A stretch of 64,000 bases of DNA from contig NZ_BMUY01000011.1 in NCBI RefSeq assembly GCF_014650435.1, forward strand, positions 62,001 through 126,000, read 5' to 3'. Numbering within the stretch: the first letter of the stretch is position 1; each line of letters begins with the position of its first letter. The notes beneath the pieces were generated by a model. The model saw only the letters and a list, made by a program, of their open reading frames with translations. It did no database searches and had not been told where the DNA came from. The DNA comes from Streptomyces tendae. GTDB taxonomy: Bacteria > Actinomycetota > Actinomycetes > Streptomycetales > Streptomycetaceae. Below, one piece after another: positions 17,106 through 25,279 of the stretch. The translations under genes and the position numbers were made by a program.

Positions 17106-18293
17106 CTAGTGGCGTTCGACGAGGACCGCGCTGCCCTGGCCGACGCCGACGCACATCGTGGCCAGCCCGCGGCCGGCGCCCGTGCGGCGCATGCGGTGGA
17201 GCAGCGTGGTGAGGATGCGGGCGCCGGAGCAGCCGATCGGGTGGCCCAGCGCGATGGCCCCGCCCGTGGGGTTGACCAGGTCGGGGTCGATGCCGAGCTG
17301 GTCGACGCAGGCGAGGGCCTGGGCGGCGAACGCCTCGTTGAACTCGGCCTCGGCGAGGTCGCCTACGCTCCAGCCGGCCCGGGCCAGCACCTTGCGGGTG
17401 GCGGGGACCGGGCCGATGCCCATGACGTCGGGGTGGACGCCTGCCGAGCCGCCCGCGACGTAGCGGCCCAGCGACTCCAGGCCGAGGTCGTTCAGCGCCT
17501 CCTCGCTGACCAGGAGGAGGCCGGCGGCGCCGTCGTTCATCGGGGAGGCGTTGCCCGCGGTGACCGTGCCGCCGGGGCGGAAGACCGGCTTCAGGCGGCC
17601 CAGCTTCTCCAGGGAGGTGTCCTCGCGGACGCACTCGTCGGTGTCGACGACCACGCCGTCGGGGCGCTCGACCGGGAGGATCTCGTCGTCGAAGCGGCCG
17701 TTCTTCCGGGCCTCGGCGGCCAGGCGGTGGCTGCGCAGGGCGAACGCGTCCTGGCGTTCGCGCGGGATGCCGTAGCGCTCGGCGACCTCCTCGGCGGTCT
17801 CCCCCATGGCGAGCAGGCCGTGCAGATCCTTCATCGCCGGGTTGACCAAGCGCCAGCCGAGCCGGGTGTCGGCGGTCTCGATGCGGTGCGGCAGCGCCTC
17901 GTCGGGGCGGGGCAGCACGAAGGGGGCCCGGCTCATGGACTCGGAGCCGCCCGCGAGGACGATGTCGGCCTCGCCCGCGGCGACGGTGCGGGCGGCGGCG
18001 GTGACGGCTTCGAGGCCGGAGGCGCACAACCGGTTCACGGTGGCGCCGGGCACGGTCTCGGGCAGGCCCGCGAGCAGGGCGGCCATGCGGGCGACGTTCC
18101 GGTTGTCCTCGCCCGCCTGGTTGGCGGCGCCCCAGTACACGTCGTCGATCCGGGCGGGGTCGAGCGCGGGCACGTCGGCGACCAGGCCGCGGATCACGGC
18201 GGCGGCGAGGTCGTCGGGGCGGACGGTGGACAGCGCGCCGCGCAGCTTGCCGATCGGGGTGCGGCGGGCGGCCGCGAAGTGGACGGGACGCAC
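17106..18293 (-). CDS. Thiolase (acetyl-CoA C-acyltransferase)
   Basis: This is a full-length thiolase of 395 residues. It has the nucleophile cysteine in NRLCASGLEA (near residue 90), the GGSESMSRAP loop, and the C-terminal NPTGGAIALGHPIGCSGAR and MCVGVGQGSAVLVE with the second catalytic cysteine. It cleaves 3-ketoacyl-CoA in beta-oxidation or the beta-ketoadipate route. The RIDDVYWGAANQAGEDNRNVARMAALLAG segment is closest to FadA/PcaF-type enzymes. The GTG at 18291-18293 starts MRPVHFAAARRTPIG. It is divergent from the hydrolase at 18470, with paired AGCACT repeats between them. Confidence 0.92.
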   Translation of the reverse strand: MRPVHFAAARRTPIGKLRGALSTVRPDDLAAAVIRGLVADVPALDPARIDDVYWGAANQAGEDNRNVARMAALLAGLPETVPGATVNRLCASGLEAVTAAARTVAAGEADIVLAGGSESMSRAPFVLPRPDEALPHRIETADTRLGWRLVNPAMKDLHGLLAMGETAEEVAERYGIPRERQDAFALRSHRLAAEARKNGRFDDEILPVERPDGVVVDTDECVREDTSLEKLGRLKPVFRPGGTVTAGNASPMNDGAAGLLLVSEEALNDLGLESLGRYVAGGSAGVHPDVMGIGPVPATRKVLARAGWSVGDLAEAEFNEAFAAQALACVDQLGIDPDLVNPTGGAIALGHPIGCSGARILTTLLHRMRRTGAGRGLATMCVGVGQGSAVLVERH

Positions 18294-18368
18294 GAGGGAC
18301 TCCTGACCGTCGTCGCGCGGTCACCGGACGGCGCACCGCCGCCGCGTCGACCACCGCGAACCTTGATG

Positions 18369-18390
18369 AGCACTACCCTTAATTAGCACT
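18369..18390. repeat. AGCACT direct repeat in the thiolase/hydrolase divergent region
   Basis: AGCACT occurs at 18369-18374 and 18385-18390, 16 bp apart. It lies in an A/T-rich island with TTAATTAG and a TATAGA -10-like element at 18404-18409. This may be a regulator site for the fatty-acid genes. No regulator gene is adjacent. Confidence 0.4.
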
Positions 18391-18469
18391 GCTAGTTTTG
18401 GACTATAGACCGCCGGACGGCGTCCTGGGAAGATCCTCCGGAGGACGTCACCCACCAGCCGGAGGAGAC

Positions 18470-19279
18470 ATGGCCGAGGCCCGCGAGCACACGCTGACCG
18501 GAACGCGGGGGCGGATCGCCGTCCGCGAGTGGCCCGGCGGGCACCCCCGCTACGTCGCACTGCTGGTCCACGGCTACGGCGAGCACACCGGGCGCTACGA
18601 GGAGGTGGCCGGCGTCCTGAATGGCCACGGCGCGGCCGTCTACGCACCGGACCACGCCGGACACGGGCGCTCGGACGGCGAGCGGGTGGTCGTGGAGGAC
18701 TTCGAGGACGTGGTCACCGACGTCCATGCCGTCGCCGAGCTGGCGCGGGCCGCCCACCCCGGGCTGCCGGTCGTCATGATCGGGCATTCGATGGGCGGGC
18801 TCATCGCCGCCCGCTACGCTCAGCGCCACCCCGGCGAGCTGACGGCCCTGGTGCTGTCAGGGCCCGTCATCGGCGACTGGGAGCTGCCGCGCCGGCTGCT
18901 CGCCCTGGAGGAGATCCCCGACACCCCGATCAGCCCGGCCTCGCTCTCCCGCGACCCGTCGGTGGGCGCGGCGTACGCGGCGGACCCGCTGGTGTGGCAC
19001 GGGCCGATGAAGCGGCCGACCCTGGAGGCGTTCGTGCGGACGCTGGCGACCGTGGCCCAGGGCGGCGACGTAGGACGGCTGCCGTTGCTGTGGGTGCACG
19101 GGGACGACGACCGGCTGGTGCCGCTGCCCGGCAGCCGCGTCGGCGTCGAGCCGCTGAGCGGCGGCGACCTGACCGAGCGGATCTACCCGGGCGCCCGGCA
19201 CGAGGTCTTCAACGAGACGAACCGGGCGGAGGTCTTCGCGGACGTCACGCGCTTCCTGGACGGCGTGCTCGCCCGCTGA
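18470..19279 (+). CDS. Alpha/beta hydrolase (monoacylglycerol-lipase-like)
   Basis: The 269-residue protein has the serine-hydrolase fold. The nucleophile elbow is GHSMGG with Ser near residue 107, an oxyanion-side motif LLVHGYGEHTGRYEEVA is near residue 30, the Asp is in LLWVHGDDDRLVP and the His in YPGARHEVFNE. It resembles Hydrolase_4 / monoacylglycerol lipases, also called lysophospholipases. No signal peptide is present, so it acts in the cytoplasm. ATG 18470 follows GGAGGAGAC. It is divergent from the thiolase, consistent with but not proof of a lipid-degradation role. Confidence 0.9.
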   Translation: MAEAREHTLTGTRGRIAVREWPGGHPRYVALLVHGYGEHTGRYEEVAGVLNGHGAAVYAPDHAGHGRSDGERVVVEDFEDVVTDVHAVAELARAAHPGLPVVMIGHSMGGLIAARYAQRHPGELTALVLSGPVIGDWELPRRLLALEEIPDTPISPASLSRDPSVGAAYAADPLVWHGPMKRPTLEAFVRTLATVAQGGDVGRLPLLWVHGDDDRLVPLPGSRVGVEPLSGGDLTERIYPGARHEVFNETNRAEVFADVTRFLDGVLAR

Positions 19280-19305
19280 GCCGGCTGGGCACCCGTCCCA
19301 CAGGA

Positions 19306-19333
19306 CGGCGGGACCGTCCCTCCGGACCCGCCG
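19306..19333 (+). terminator. Hairpin after the alpha/beta hydrolase gene
   Basis: CGGCGGGACCG (19306-19316) pairs with CGGACCCGCCG (19323-19333) with one A-A mismatch and a 6-nt loop, 27 bp past the stop codon. Confidence 0.55.
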
Positions 19334-19372
19334 GGCGTTTGCCTCCCGCGCCCCATGGGCACCCGCGCCCGC

Positions 19373-19693
19373 ATGGAGTGGTTGCGCCGCGCCGCCTGCG
19401 TGGATGAGGACCCCGATCTGTTCTTCCCGGTGGGCACCGCCGGGCCCGCCCTGCGGGACACGGCGGCCGCCAAGCGCGTGTGCGCCAGATGCCCGGTGAC
19501 CCCCGAGTGCCTGGCCTTCGCCCTGGAATCGGGGCAGACGTCGGGCGTGTGGGGCGGCACCGACGAGGCGGAACGCGTCGCGCTGCTCCGGCTGACCACG
19601 CAGCACGCACGTACGCACGACGAAATGAGGGACACCTCATGGCCGACGCCCTCGAACTCGACGCGCTGTGGGAGGACTTCCACCGCGTGGTGA
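19373..19693 (+). CDS. WhiB-family [4Fe-4S] transcription factor
   Basis: From ATG 19373 the protein begins MEWLRRAAC and has the four cluster cysteines C9, C37, C40 and C46 and the GVWGG turn (58-62). This is the classic Wbl pattern, closest in look to WblE/WhiB1 (short N-terminus, LFFPVG segment). Such proteins bind an iron-sulfur cluster and usually the sigma factor. An upstream ATG at 19355 would add six residues; neither start has a clear Shine-Dalgarno. The C-terminal 18 codons overlap the next gene by 55 bp in another frame, which is unusual. Confidence 0.88.
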   Translation: MEWLRRAACVDEDPDLFFPVGTAGPALRDTAAAKRVCARCPVTPECLAFALESGQTSGVWGGTDEAERVALLRLTTQHARTHDEMRDTSWPTPSNSTRCGRTSTAW

Positions 19694-19971
19694 ACATGAC
19701 CTCCGCGGAACTCGCCAGCTGGCTCCGGGTGCGCGACTCCGGCGAGCTGACCGAACCGCTGCCGGACGACGCCGGTCCGCCGCTCGGACAGCACGTCCTC
19801 GCGATCCTGCAGAAGCGGCGCACGGACCTGACGGAGGACGACCTGCGTGCCATGCGCAAGGTCGTGGACACCGTGACCTCGCAGACCGACCTGGAGAACG
19901 AGCCCGCGTCCGACGACACCCGCCTGCGGCACCGGCTCATGACGGTCGGTCACGACCCGCTGAAGCCGTAG
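19639..19971 (+). CDS. DUF3140 domain protein
   Basis: This is a 110-residue hydrophilic helical protein (MADALELDALWEDFHRVVNMT ... VVDTVTSQTDL) matching the actinobacterial DUF3140 family. Its function is unknown. ATG 19639 has GAGGGACACCTC in front of it, inside the end of the WhiB gene. The stop is 2 bp before the GTG of the HhH protein, so whiB, this gene and the next probably form one transcript. No motif suggests an enzyme. Confidence 0.85.
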   Translation: MADALELDALWEDFHRVVNMTSAELASWLRVRDSGELTEPLPDDAGPPLGQHVLAILQKRRTDLTEDDLRAMRKVVDTVTSQTDLENEPASDDTRLRHRLMTVGHDPLKP

Positions 19972-19973
19972 CC

Positions 19974-20624
19974 GTGGCCCGCGACGAACGGCGGACCGTG
20001 CTCGAACTCGTCGACGCGCACGGGCAGACGTACGCCGAGGAGGCGGGCATCCGGCTCAAGGACACCCCGCAGCCGCTGTACCGGCTGCTGGTCCTCGCGC
20101 ACCTGCTCAGCGCCCGCATCAGCGCCTCCATCGCGGTCGCCACCGCCCGCGCCCTGAGCGAGGCGGGACTGCGCGATGCGCGCCGCATGGCCGGGGCCAC
20201 CTGGCAGCAGCGGGTGGACGCGCTCGGCCGGGGCGGCTACCGGCGCTACGACGAGCGCACCGCCACCCAACTCGGCGAGGCCGCCGAGCTGCTGGCCGAG
20301 CGGTGGGGCGGTGATCTGCGCAGGCTCCGCGACGAGGCGGACGGCGACGTCTCCGAGCTGCGGCGGCTGCTCCAGGAGTTCCCCGGCGTCGGGCCGACCG
20401 GCGCGGACATCTTCCTGCGGGAGGCCCAGCTGGTCTGGCCGGAGGCGGGCCCCCTGCTGGACCGCAAGGCCCTGCAGGGCGCGGAGCGGCTCGGTCTGCC
20501 CGGGGACCAGGACCGGCTCCTCGCCCTGGCCGGGAAGACGGAACCCGCCGTCCTCGCGGCCGCCCTGGTGCGGGCGGCGGTGGACAAGGAGGTGGCCGAG
20601 GACACCCTCGACCGCGTCGGCTGA
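19974..20624 (+). CDS. Endonuclease III-like helix-hairpin-helix protein
   Basis: The 216-residue helical protein shows a helix-hairpin-helix motif, LLQEFPGVGPTGADIFLREAQLVW (about residues 130-153), and the HhH-GPD layout of base-excision glycosylases. I do not see the C-terminal iron-sulfur cysteines of Nth, nor a clear catalytic Lys after the hairpin (the hairpin reads GVGPTGAD). It may be a non-catalytic or divergent family member that binds DNA. GTG 19974 lies 2 bp after the DUF3140 stop. A strong terminator follows 5 bp after the stop. Confidence 0.75.
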   Translation: MARDERRTVLELVDAHGQTYAEEAGIRLKDTPQPLYRLLVLAHLLSARISASIAVATARALSEAGLRDARRMAGATWQQRVDALGRGGYRRYDERTATQLGEAAELLAERWGGDLRRLRDEADGDVSELRRLLQEFPGVGPTGADIFLREAQLVWPEAGPLLDRKALQGAERLGLPGDQDRLLALAGKTEPAVLAAALVRAAVDKEVAEDTLDRVG

Positions 20625-20629
20625 GGGCA

Positions 20630-20667
20630 CCGGGCCCGGCGCCGTCGGCCGGGGGCGCCGGGCCCGG
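20630..20667 (+). terminator. 14-bp-stem terminator of the whiB-DUF3140-HhH transcript
   Basis: CCGGGCCCGGCGCC (20630-20643) pairs perfectly with 20654-20667 around a 10-nt loop, 5 bp after the stop of the HhH gene. Confidence 0.75.
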
Positions 20668-20791
20668 CGGTCCGCCCCGCTCCTGCCGCCCCGCCCCGAT
20701 GGCGGTCACCCGAACAGGCCCGTGCGCTGGTGCGCCCCCGGACCCGGTGATGCGCTGAGGACACCTTTCCCGTCCCAGGAGGCATCCCGCG

Positions 20792-21634
20792 ATGAGCCGT
20801 CGTCCGTCCCACCCCGTCCGTCTCCTGGCCTCCGCCCTGGCGGCGGGCGCGCTGCTCACCACAGCGGCCTGTTCGGACGGCGGCGGGTCGGAGAGCGCCT
20901 CGGACACCGCCGCCGAACAGGCCGGGGTCGCCCGGCCCGACGCCGCGAAGCAGACCCCGACCGGCTCCCCCAGCGCTCCCGCCGCCCTCACCGAGGCCGG
21001 CGCCAAGGCCGCCCTGATCACCGAGGCCGACCTGGAGGGCGGCTGGAACCAGGTCCAGGACGCGGACAAGTGGCGCGACCGGCTGCTCGTCGGCAAGGTC
21101 GACGTCGCCGCCTTCCTCACCGCGAAGTCCAGCGCGACGGACTGCCAGGCACTGCTGGACGCCCTCTACGACGACGGCCTGCTGGGCGACCCGTCGGGAC
21201 CGTCCGCCCTCACCGGCTTCGAGCAGGGCGACTCCCGCCTGCTGGAGCAGGTCGCCGGGTACGACCGCGCGGGCCTGGACGCCCGGCTGAAGTGGCTGCG
21301 TACCCTGCCGGACACCTGCGACGAGTTCACCGCCACCGGCTCCGGGGGTGCCGAGCGCACGGTCCAGGTGACCGAGGCGTCGGTGCCCGACGTGGGCGAC
21401 GCCCGTGCGGGACTGCGGGTGAGTGTCCAGGGGGACGCCGACGGCGGCCCCGCCACGCTCACCCTGGACATCGCCGCCGTGCGCGTCGACACCTCCGCCG
21501 TCACCGTCATGGGCGGCGGCCTCGACGGCGGGCAGACCGACTCGGTCGCACAGGCGGTGCGCCAGGGCACCGAGCGCCTCAAGACCGTCCTGGACGGCGG
21601 GACCCCCTCTCCGCAGCCCACCACCATGGACTGA
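20792..21634 (+). CDS. Secreted lipoprotein of unknown function
   Basis: The 280-residue protein has a basic start (MSRRPSHPVR), a hydrophobic stretch and the lipobox LLTTAACSDGG with the lipid-bearing Cys near residue 29. The mature part has about 45 Gly/Ser/Ala/Pro-rich residues followed by a globular domain. In this domain GGWNQVQDADKWRDRLLVG and TLPDTCDEFTATG stand out; two further cysteines (in SATDCQALLDALY and LPDTCDEF) may form a disulfide. I do not recognise the domain. AGGAGG lies 10 bp before the ATG. It stands alone between a terminator and the GlnA-like gene. Confidence 0.85.
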   Translation: MSRRPSHPVRLLASALAAGALLTTAACSDGGGSESASDTAAEQAGVARPDAAKQTPTGSPSAPAALTEAGAKAALITEADLEGGWNQVQDADKWRDRLLVGKVDVAAFLTAKSSATDCQALLDALYDDGLLGDPSGPSALTGFEQGDSRLLEQVAGYDRAGLDARLKWLRTLPDTCDEFTATGSGGAERTVQVTEASVPDVGDARAGLRVSVQGDADGGPATLTLDIAAVRVDTSAVTVMGGGLDGGQTDSVAQAVRQGTERLKTVLDGGTPSPQPTTMD

Positions 21635-21681
21635 CCCCGGCCTTCACCGCGTCGTGCGCACATCCGGCGAAACCCGGACAG

Positions 21682-21691
21682 GGTGATCACC
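21682..21691 (+). promoter_or_regulatory. Palindrome GGTGATCACC upstream of the GlnA-like gene
   Basis: This 10-bp perfect palindrome lies 51 bp before the GTG start. It could be an operator of the amine-utilisation pair. Its shortness makes chance occurrence possible. Confidence 0.3.
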
Positions 21692-21742
21692 GGGCGGCAC
21701 AATGGTCCGCGACGGACGGCGCACGCGCGAAGGAGCCGAGAC

Positions 21743-23143
21743 GTGAGCGAGAGCGACCCCGTGCCCGGCGGGCGTCCCGGTGACATCGAGCGGGCCACCG
21801 CGCTCAGCGGCGAGCTGACCGGGCAGGGCGTGCACGGCGTGGTGCTGGCGTACGTCGACACCGCCGGGATCGCCCGGGTGAAGACCGTGCCCACCGCCAA
21901 GCTCGCCCCGGCCGCCGCCTGGGGCGTGGGCATGTCGCCGGTGTTCGACACCTTCCTGGCCGACGACTCGATCGTCACCACGGACGTCCTCGGCTCCCCC
22001 GACGGCGACCTGCGCCTCTACCCCGACCTCGACCGGCTCACCGTACTGGCGGCGCAGCCCGGCTGGGCCTGGGCGCCGGTCGACCGGATCACGCAGGAGG
22101 GCGCACCGCACCCGGCGTGCGGGCGCACCGTCCTGCGCCGCACCGTGGCCAAGGCCGCCGCGCGGCACGGCATCACCTTCCGGGCCGCCGTCGAGATCGA
22201 GTGGGTCGTGGCGCGGGAGGGCACGGACGGCGACGCGTTCGTCCCGGCGGTGTCCGGACCGGCGTACGGGGCCGCCCGGCAGGTCGAGCTGAGCGACTGC
22301 GCCGCCGACCTGCTCGCGGCGCTCGCCGCGCAGGGCGTGGACGTGGAGCAGTTCCATCCCGAGTACGCGGCGGGGCAGTTCGAGGTCTCGGTGGGCGCGC
22401 TCGACCCGGTGGCGGCGGCCGATCACAGCGTGCTGGTGCGGCAGACGATCCGGGCCGTGGCACGGCGGCACGGGCTGCGCGTCTCCTTCGCCCCGGCGAT
22501 CGTCGGACAGGGCGTCGGCAACGGCGGGCACCTCCACCTCTCCGCCTGGCGGGACGGGACGAACCTGCACGCGGGCGGCACGGGCCGGTACGGCATGACC
22601 GCCGAGGCCGAGTCCTTCGTGGCCGGGGTGCTCGGCCACCTCCCGGCGCTCACGGCGATGACCGCGCCGAGCCCGGCCAGCCGGCTGCGGCTGCGCCCCT
22701 CGCAGTGGGCGGGCGTGTTCACCGCCTGGGGCCGGGAGACCCGCGAGGCGGCGCTCAGGATCGTCACCGGCACCACCGGGGTCCGCGACCGAGCGGCGAA
22801 CCTGGAGGTGAAACCGGTCGACCTCGCCGCCAACCCCTACCTCGCCCTCGCCTCGGTGATCGCCGCCGGACTCGACGGGCTCTCCGCGTCCGCGCCGCTG
22901 CCCGCGGAGACCACCGGCGACCCGGCCCGGCTCGGCGCCGACGAGTCGGCGGCACGGGGCGTGCGGCGGCTGCCGGTCACGCTCACGGAGTCGGTGGAGG
23001 CGTTCCGCGCCGACGGCGTACTGCGCGAGGCGCTGGGTCCGGTGCTGGCGGACGCGGTGATCGCCGTACGGCTGGGCGAGGCCCGGTCGGCGGAGGGGCT
23101 GGACGACGACGGCGTGGCGGCGGCCTACCGCTGGAAGTACTGA
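21743..23143 (+). CDS. Glutamine-synthetase-like gamma-glutamyl ligase (GlnA3-like)
   Basis: The 466-residue protein has the GS fold. The N-terminal beta-grasp lies around residues 20-100. In the catalytic domain AAVEIEWVVAREG, QFHPEYAAGQFEVSVGALDPV, GQGVGNGGHLHLSAWRDG and PASRLRLRPSQWAGVFTAWGRE match ATP/metal/glutamate-site motifs. It is a GSI-like paralogue and not the housekeeping GlnA, whose adenylylation loop is not seen. In Streptomyces such paralogues gamma-glutamylate polyamines or ethanolamine. The pairing with an amidohydrolase and the gene neighbourhood suggest GlnA3, by memory of synteny only. GTG 21743 follows AAGGAGCCGAGAC. Confidence 0.85.
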   Translation: MSESDPVPGGRPGDIERATALSGELTGQGVHGVVLAYVDTAGIARVKTVPTAKLAPAAAWGVGMSPVFDTFLADDSIVTTDVLGSPDGDLRLYPDLDRLTVLAAQPGWAWAPVDRITQEGAPHPACGRTVLRRTVAKAAARHGITFRAAVEIEWVVAREGTDGDAFVPAVSGPAYGAARQVELSDCAADLLAALAAQGVDVEQFHPEYAAGQFEVSVGALDPVAAADHSVLVRQTIRAVARRHGLRVSFAPAIVGQGVGNGGHLHLSAWRDGTNLHAGGTGRYGMTAEAESFVAGVLGHLPALTAMTAPSPASRLRLRPSQWAGVFTAWGRETREAALRIVTGTTGVRDRAANLEVKPVDLAANPYLALASVIAAGLDGLSASAPLPAETTGDPARLGADESAARGVRRLPVTLTESVEAFRADGVLREALGPVLADAVIAVRLGEARSAEGLDDDGVAAAYRWKY

Positions 23144-23144
23144 G

Positions 23145-24293
23145 ATGGCCGCCGGACCCGTGCACGAGCGGCTCGCCGCGTTGGAGCTGGTGGACCACCA
23201 CTGCCACGGCGCCGTCACCGGCGATCTGGACCGGGCGGGCTTCGAGTCGCTGCTCACCGAGGGCGAGGCGTGGCCCGGCGTCTCCCCCTTCGACAGCCCA
23301 GCCGGCCTCGCCGTACGCCGTCACTGCGCGCCCTTGCTGGGCCTGCCCCGCCACGCCCCCGCCGACGTGTACCTGGCCCGACGGTCCGAACTGGGCGCCG
23401 CCGAGGTCAACCGGCGGTTCCTGCGGGCCGCGCGCACCGACGTGTTCTGCGTGGACACGGGGTACGCGCCGCACCGGGTGACGAGCCCGGCCGAGTTGGC
23501 CGACGCGGCCGGCGCGACGGCGTACGAGGTGGTCCGGCTGGAGGGCGTCGCGGAGGCGGCGGCGGCGGGCGGGGTCGAACCGGACGCGTACGCGCGGGCG
23601 TTCCGCGCCGCCGCCTGGGAAGCGGTACGGCAGCCCGGCGTGGTGGGCGTCAAGTCGGTGGCCGCCTACCGCACCGGGTTCGACCTGGACCCGGCCCGTC
23701 CCTCGCCCGCCGAGGTCACCGAGGCCGCCCGGCGCTGGCTCGCGGGCGGCGGCGGGCGGCTGGCGGATCCGGTGCTCGTGCGGCACCTGCTGTGGACCGC
23801 CGTGGACCTCGGGCGGCCGCTGCAACTGCACACGGGGTTCGGCGACGGCGACATCCGCCTGCACCGGGCGGACCCCGCCCTGCTGACCGACTGGCTGCAC
23901 CTGACCGCCGGCACGATCCCGGTCCTGCTGCTGCACTGCTGGCCCTACCAGCGTCAGGCGGCCCATCTGTCCGCGGTCTTCGAGCGGGTGTACCTCGACG
24001 TGGGGCTCACCCTGCACCACGTCGGACCCGCACGGGCGGGCGCGGTCCTCGCCGAGGCGCTGGAGATCACCCCGTTCCGCAAGCTGCTGTACAGCTCCGA
24101 CGCCTACGGGGTGGCCGAGTTCCACCACCTGGGGGCGTTGGCCTTCCGGCAGGGACTGGCCGAGCTGCTGCAGGAGCGGCTGGACGCCGACGAGCTGTCC
24201 CTGCCGGACGCGTTGCGCCTGGCCCGCTGGGCCGGACGGGACAACGCCCGCCGGGTCTACCGGCTGCCCGGCGGTCCGGCGGACGACGGCTGA
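23145..24293 (+). CDS. Amidohydrolase family protein
   Basis: The 382-residue TIM-barrel hydrolase begins with the metal-binding VDHHCHG motif near residue 15. It also has LQLHTGFGDGDIRL, VLLLHCWPYQRQAAHL and YSSDAYGVAEF, as in the amidohydrolase_2 group. The gene starts 1 bp after the GlnA-like stop codon, so both are made together. A natural reading is that the ligase makes a gamma-glutamyl amide and this enzyme acts on it or on a downstream intermediate. The substrate is not known from sequence. No secretion signal is present. Confidence 0.88.
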   Translation: MAAGPVHERLAALELVDHHCHGAVTGDLDRAGFESLLTEGEAWPGVSPFDSPAGLAVRRHCAPLLGLPRHAPADVYLARRSELGAAEVNRRFLRAARTDVFCVDTGYAPHRVTSPAELADAAGATAYEVVRLEGVAEAAAAGGVEPDAYARAFRAAAWEAVRQPGVVGVKSVAAYRTGFDLDPARPSPAEVTEAARRWLAGGGGRLADPVLVRHLLWTAVDLGRPLQLHTGFGDGDIRLHRADPALLTDWLHLTAGTIPVLLLHCWPYQRQAAHLSAVFERVYLDVGLTLHHVGPARAGAVLAEALEITPFRKLLYSSDAYGVAEFHHLGALAFRQGLAELLQERLDADELSLPDALRLARWAGRDNARRVYRLPGGPADDG

Positions 24294-24352
24294 GCGGCGT
24301 GGGACCGGTCACAGTCCCGGAGCGCCGCCCTGGAAGCACGAACGGCTGAAAG

Positions 24353-24358
24353 TATGAT
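24353..24358 (+). promoter_or_regulatory. -10 element of a leaderless gene
   Basis: TATGAT lies 6 nt before the ATG at 24365, which places the expected transcription start on or next to the start codon. There is no Shine-Dalgarno. A poor -35 (TGGAAG) is 16 bp upstream. Confidence 0.55.
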
Positions 24359-24364
24359 CAAGCG

Positions 24365-24901
24365 ATGTCTGACATGACCGAAACCACGCCGGGCTGGCTG
24401 ACGAGCGACGAACTCGAAATGGCGCGCGCCCGCATGCCGATCCTGTACGTCGAGGCCGTGCCCGTGCGGGTGGACGACAGCGGCGAAGTCACCAGCGTCG
24501 GCCTGCTCCTGCGCATCGGGCCCGACGGGACGGTCAGCCGGACGCTGGTCTCCGGCCGGGTGCTGCACCACGAGCGGGTCCGCGACGCCCTGCTGCGCCA
24601 CCTGGAGAAGGACCTCGGGCCGGTGGCGCTGCCCCGGGTGCCGTCCTCGCTCCAGCCGTTCACGGTGGCCGAGTACTTCCCGACGCACGGGGTCACGCCG
24701 TACCACGACCCGCGGCAGCACGCGGTCTCGCTCGCCTACGTCGTGCCGGTGACCGGTGACTGCCGCCCCCGCCAGGACGCCCTGGACCTGGTCTGGTTCG
24801 ATCCCCGCGAGGCCCTGTCCGAGGCGGTGCAGAGCGAGATGCCGGGCGGGCACGGGGTGCTGCTGAAGCAGGCGCTGGCGCACGTGGGCTGCGTGGGCTG
24901 A
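24365..24901 (+). CDS. NUDIX-superfamily DUF4916 protein
   Basis: The 178-residue protein matches the actinobacterial DUF4916 group, placed in the NUDIX superfamily. Blocks such as VEAVPVRVDDSGEVTSVGLLLRIG, SGRVLHHERVRDALLRHLEKDLG and DALDLVWFDPREAL follow the NUDIX order, but the standard GX5EX7REUXEEXGU box is degenerate. This makes pyrophosphohydrolase activity uncertain. It is probably translated from a leaderless mRNA. It converges with the Mrp operon, whose last gene ends 13 bp away on the other strand. Confidence 0.82.
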   Translation: MSDMTETTPGWLTSDELEMARARMPILYVEAVPVRVDDSGEVTSVGLLLRIGPDGTVSRTLVSGRVLHHERVRDALLRHLEKDLGPVALPRVPSSLQPFTVAEYFPTHGVTPYHDPRQHAVSLAYVVPVTGDCRPRQDALDLVWFDPREALSEAVQSEMPGGHGVLLKQALAHVGCVG

Positions 24902-24913
24902 CGCACTCCGGGG

Positions 24914-25279
24914 CTAATCCTCCCGCTGTGTCCCGTCGCTCAGCTGCGGGTCCAGGTCGTCCCTGAGCAGGCCCCGGGATCCCGTCTGCCCGGTGCGGTA
25001 GGCGGAGCGGGCCACCAGATGGGAGGCGACCGGGCTGGTGAGGAACTGGAAGAAGGCGATGAGCGCGAGGGTGCCCACGTCCGTGCCGTGCCGCAGCCTG
25101 AGCGCGACCCCGGCGAGCACGAGGAGCATCCCGAGGGTCTGCGGTTTGGTGGCGGCGTGGCTGCGGGAGAGCACGTCGGGGAAGCGGAGCATCCCGATCA
25201 CGCCGAGGAGGCACTGCAGGCAGCCGAGGAACAGCAGGACCGTTCCGGCCAGGTCGGCGGCCTGGGCCCAGGCGTTCAC
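24914..25279 (-). CDS. mnhG: Mrp antiporter subunit G
   Basis: The 121-residue protein has three transmembrane helices of the MnhG/PhaG family. The landmark GVIGMLRFPDVLSRSHAATKPQTLG lies around residues 28-52. It is a small subunit of the multi-protein Na+(K+)/H+ antiporter in the cell membrane. GTG 25279 overlaps the stop of mnhF (GTGA). This is the last gene of the six-gene operon. The C-terminal 35 residues are polar and unconserved. Confidence 0.93.
   Translation of the reverse strand: MNAWAQAADLAGTVLLFLGCLQCLLGVIGMLRFPDVLSRSHAATKPQTLGMLLVLAGVALRLRHGTDVGTLALIAFFQFLTSPVASHLVARSAYRTGQTGSRGLLRDDLDPQLSDGTQRED

Noticed and set aside
19974-20624. A true endonuclease III (nth)
   Set aside because: The iron-sulfur cysteines and the catalytic Lys after the hairpin are not evident, so only an HhH relationship is claimed.
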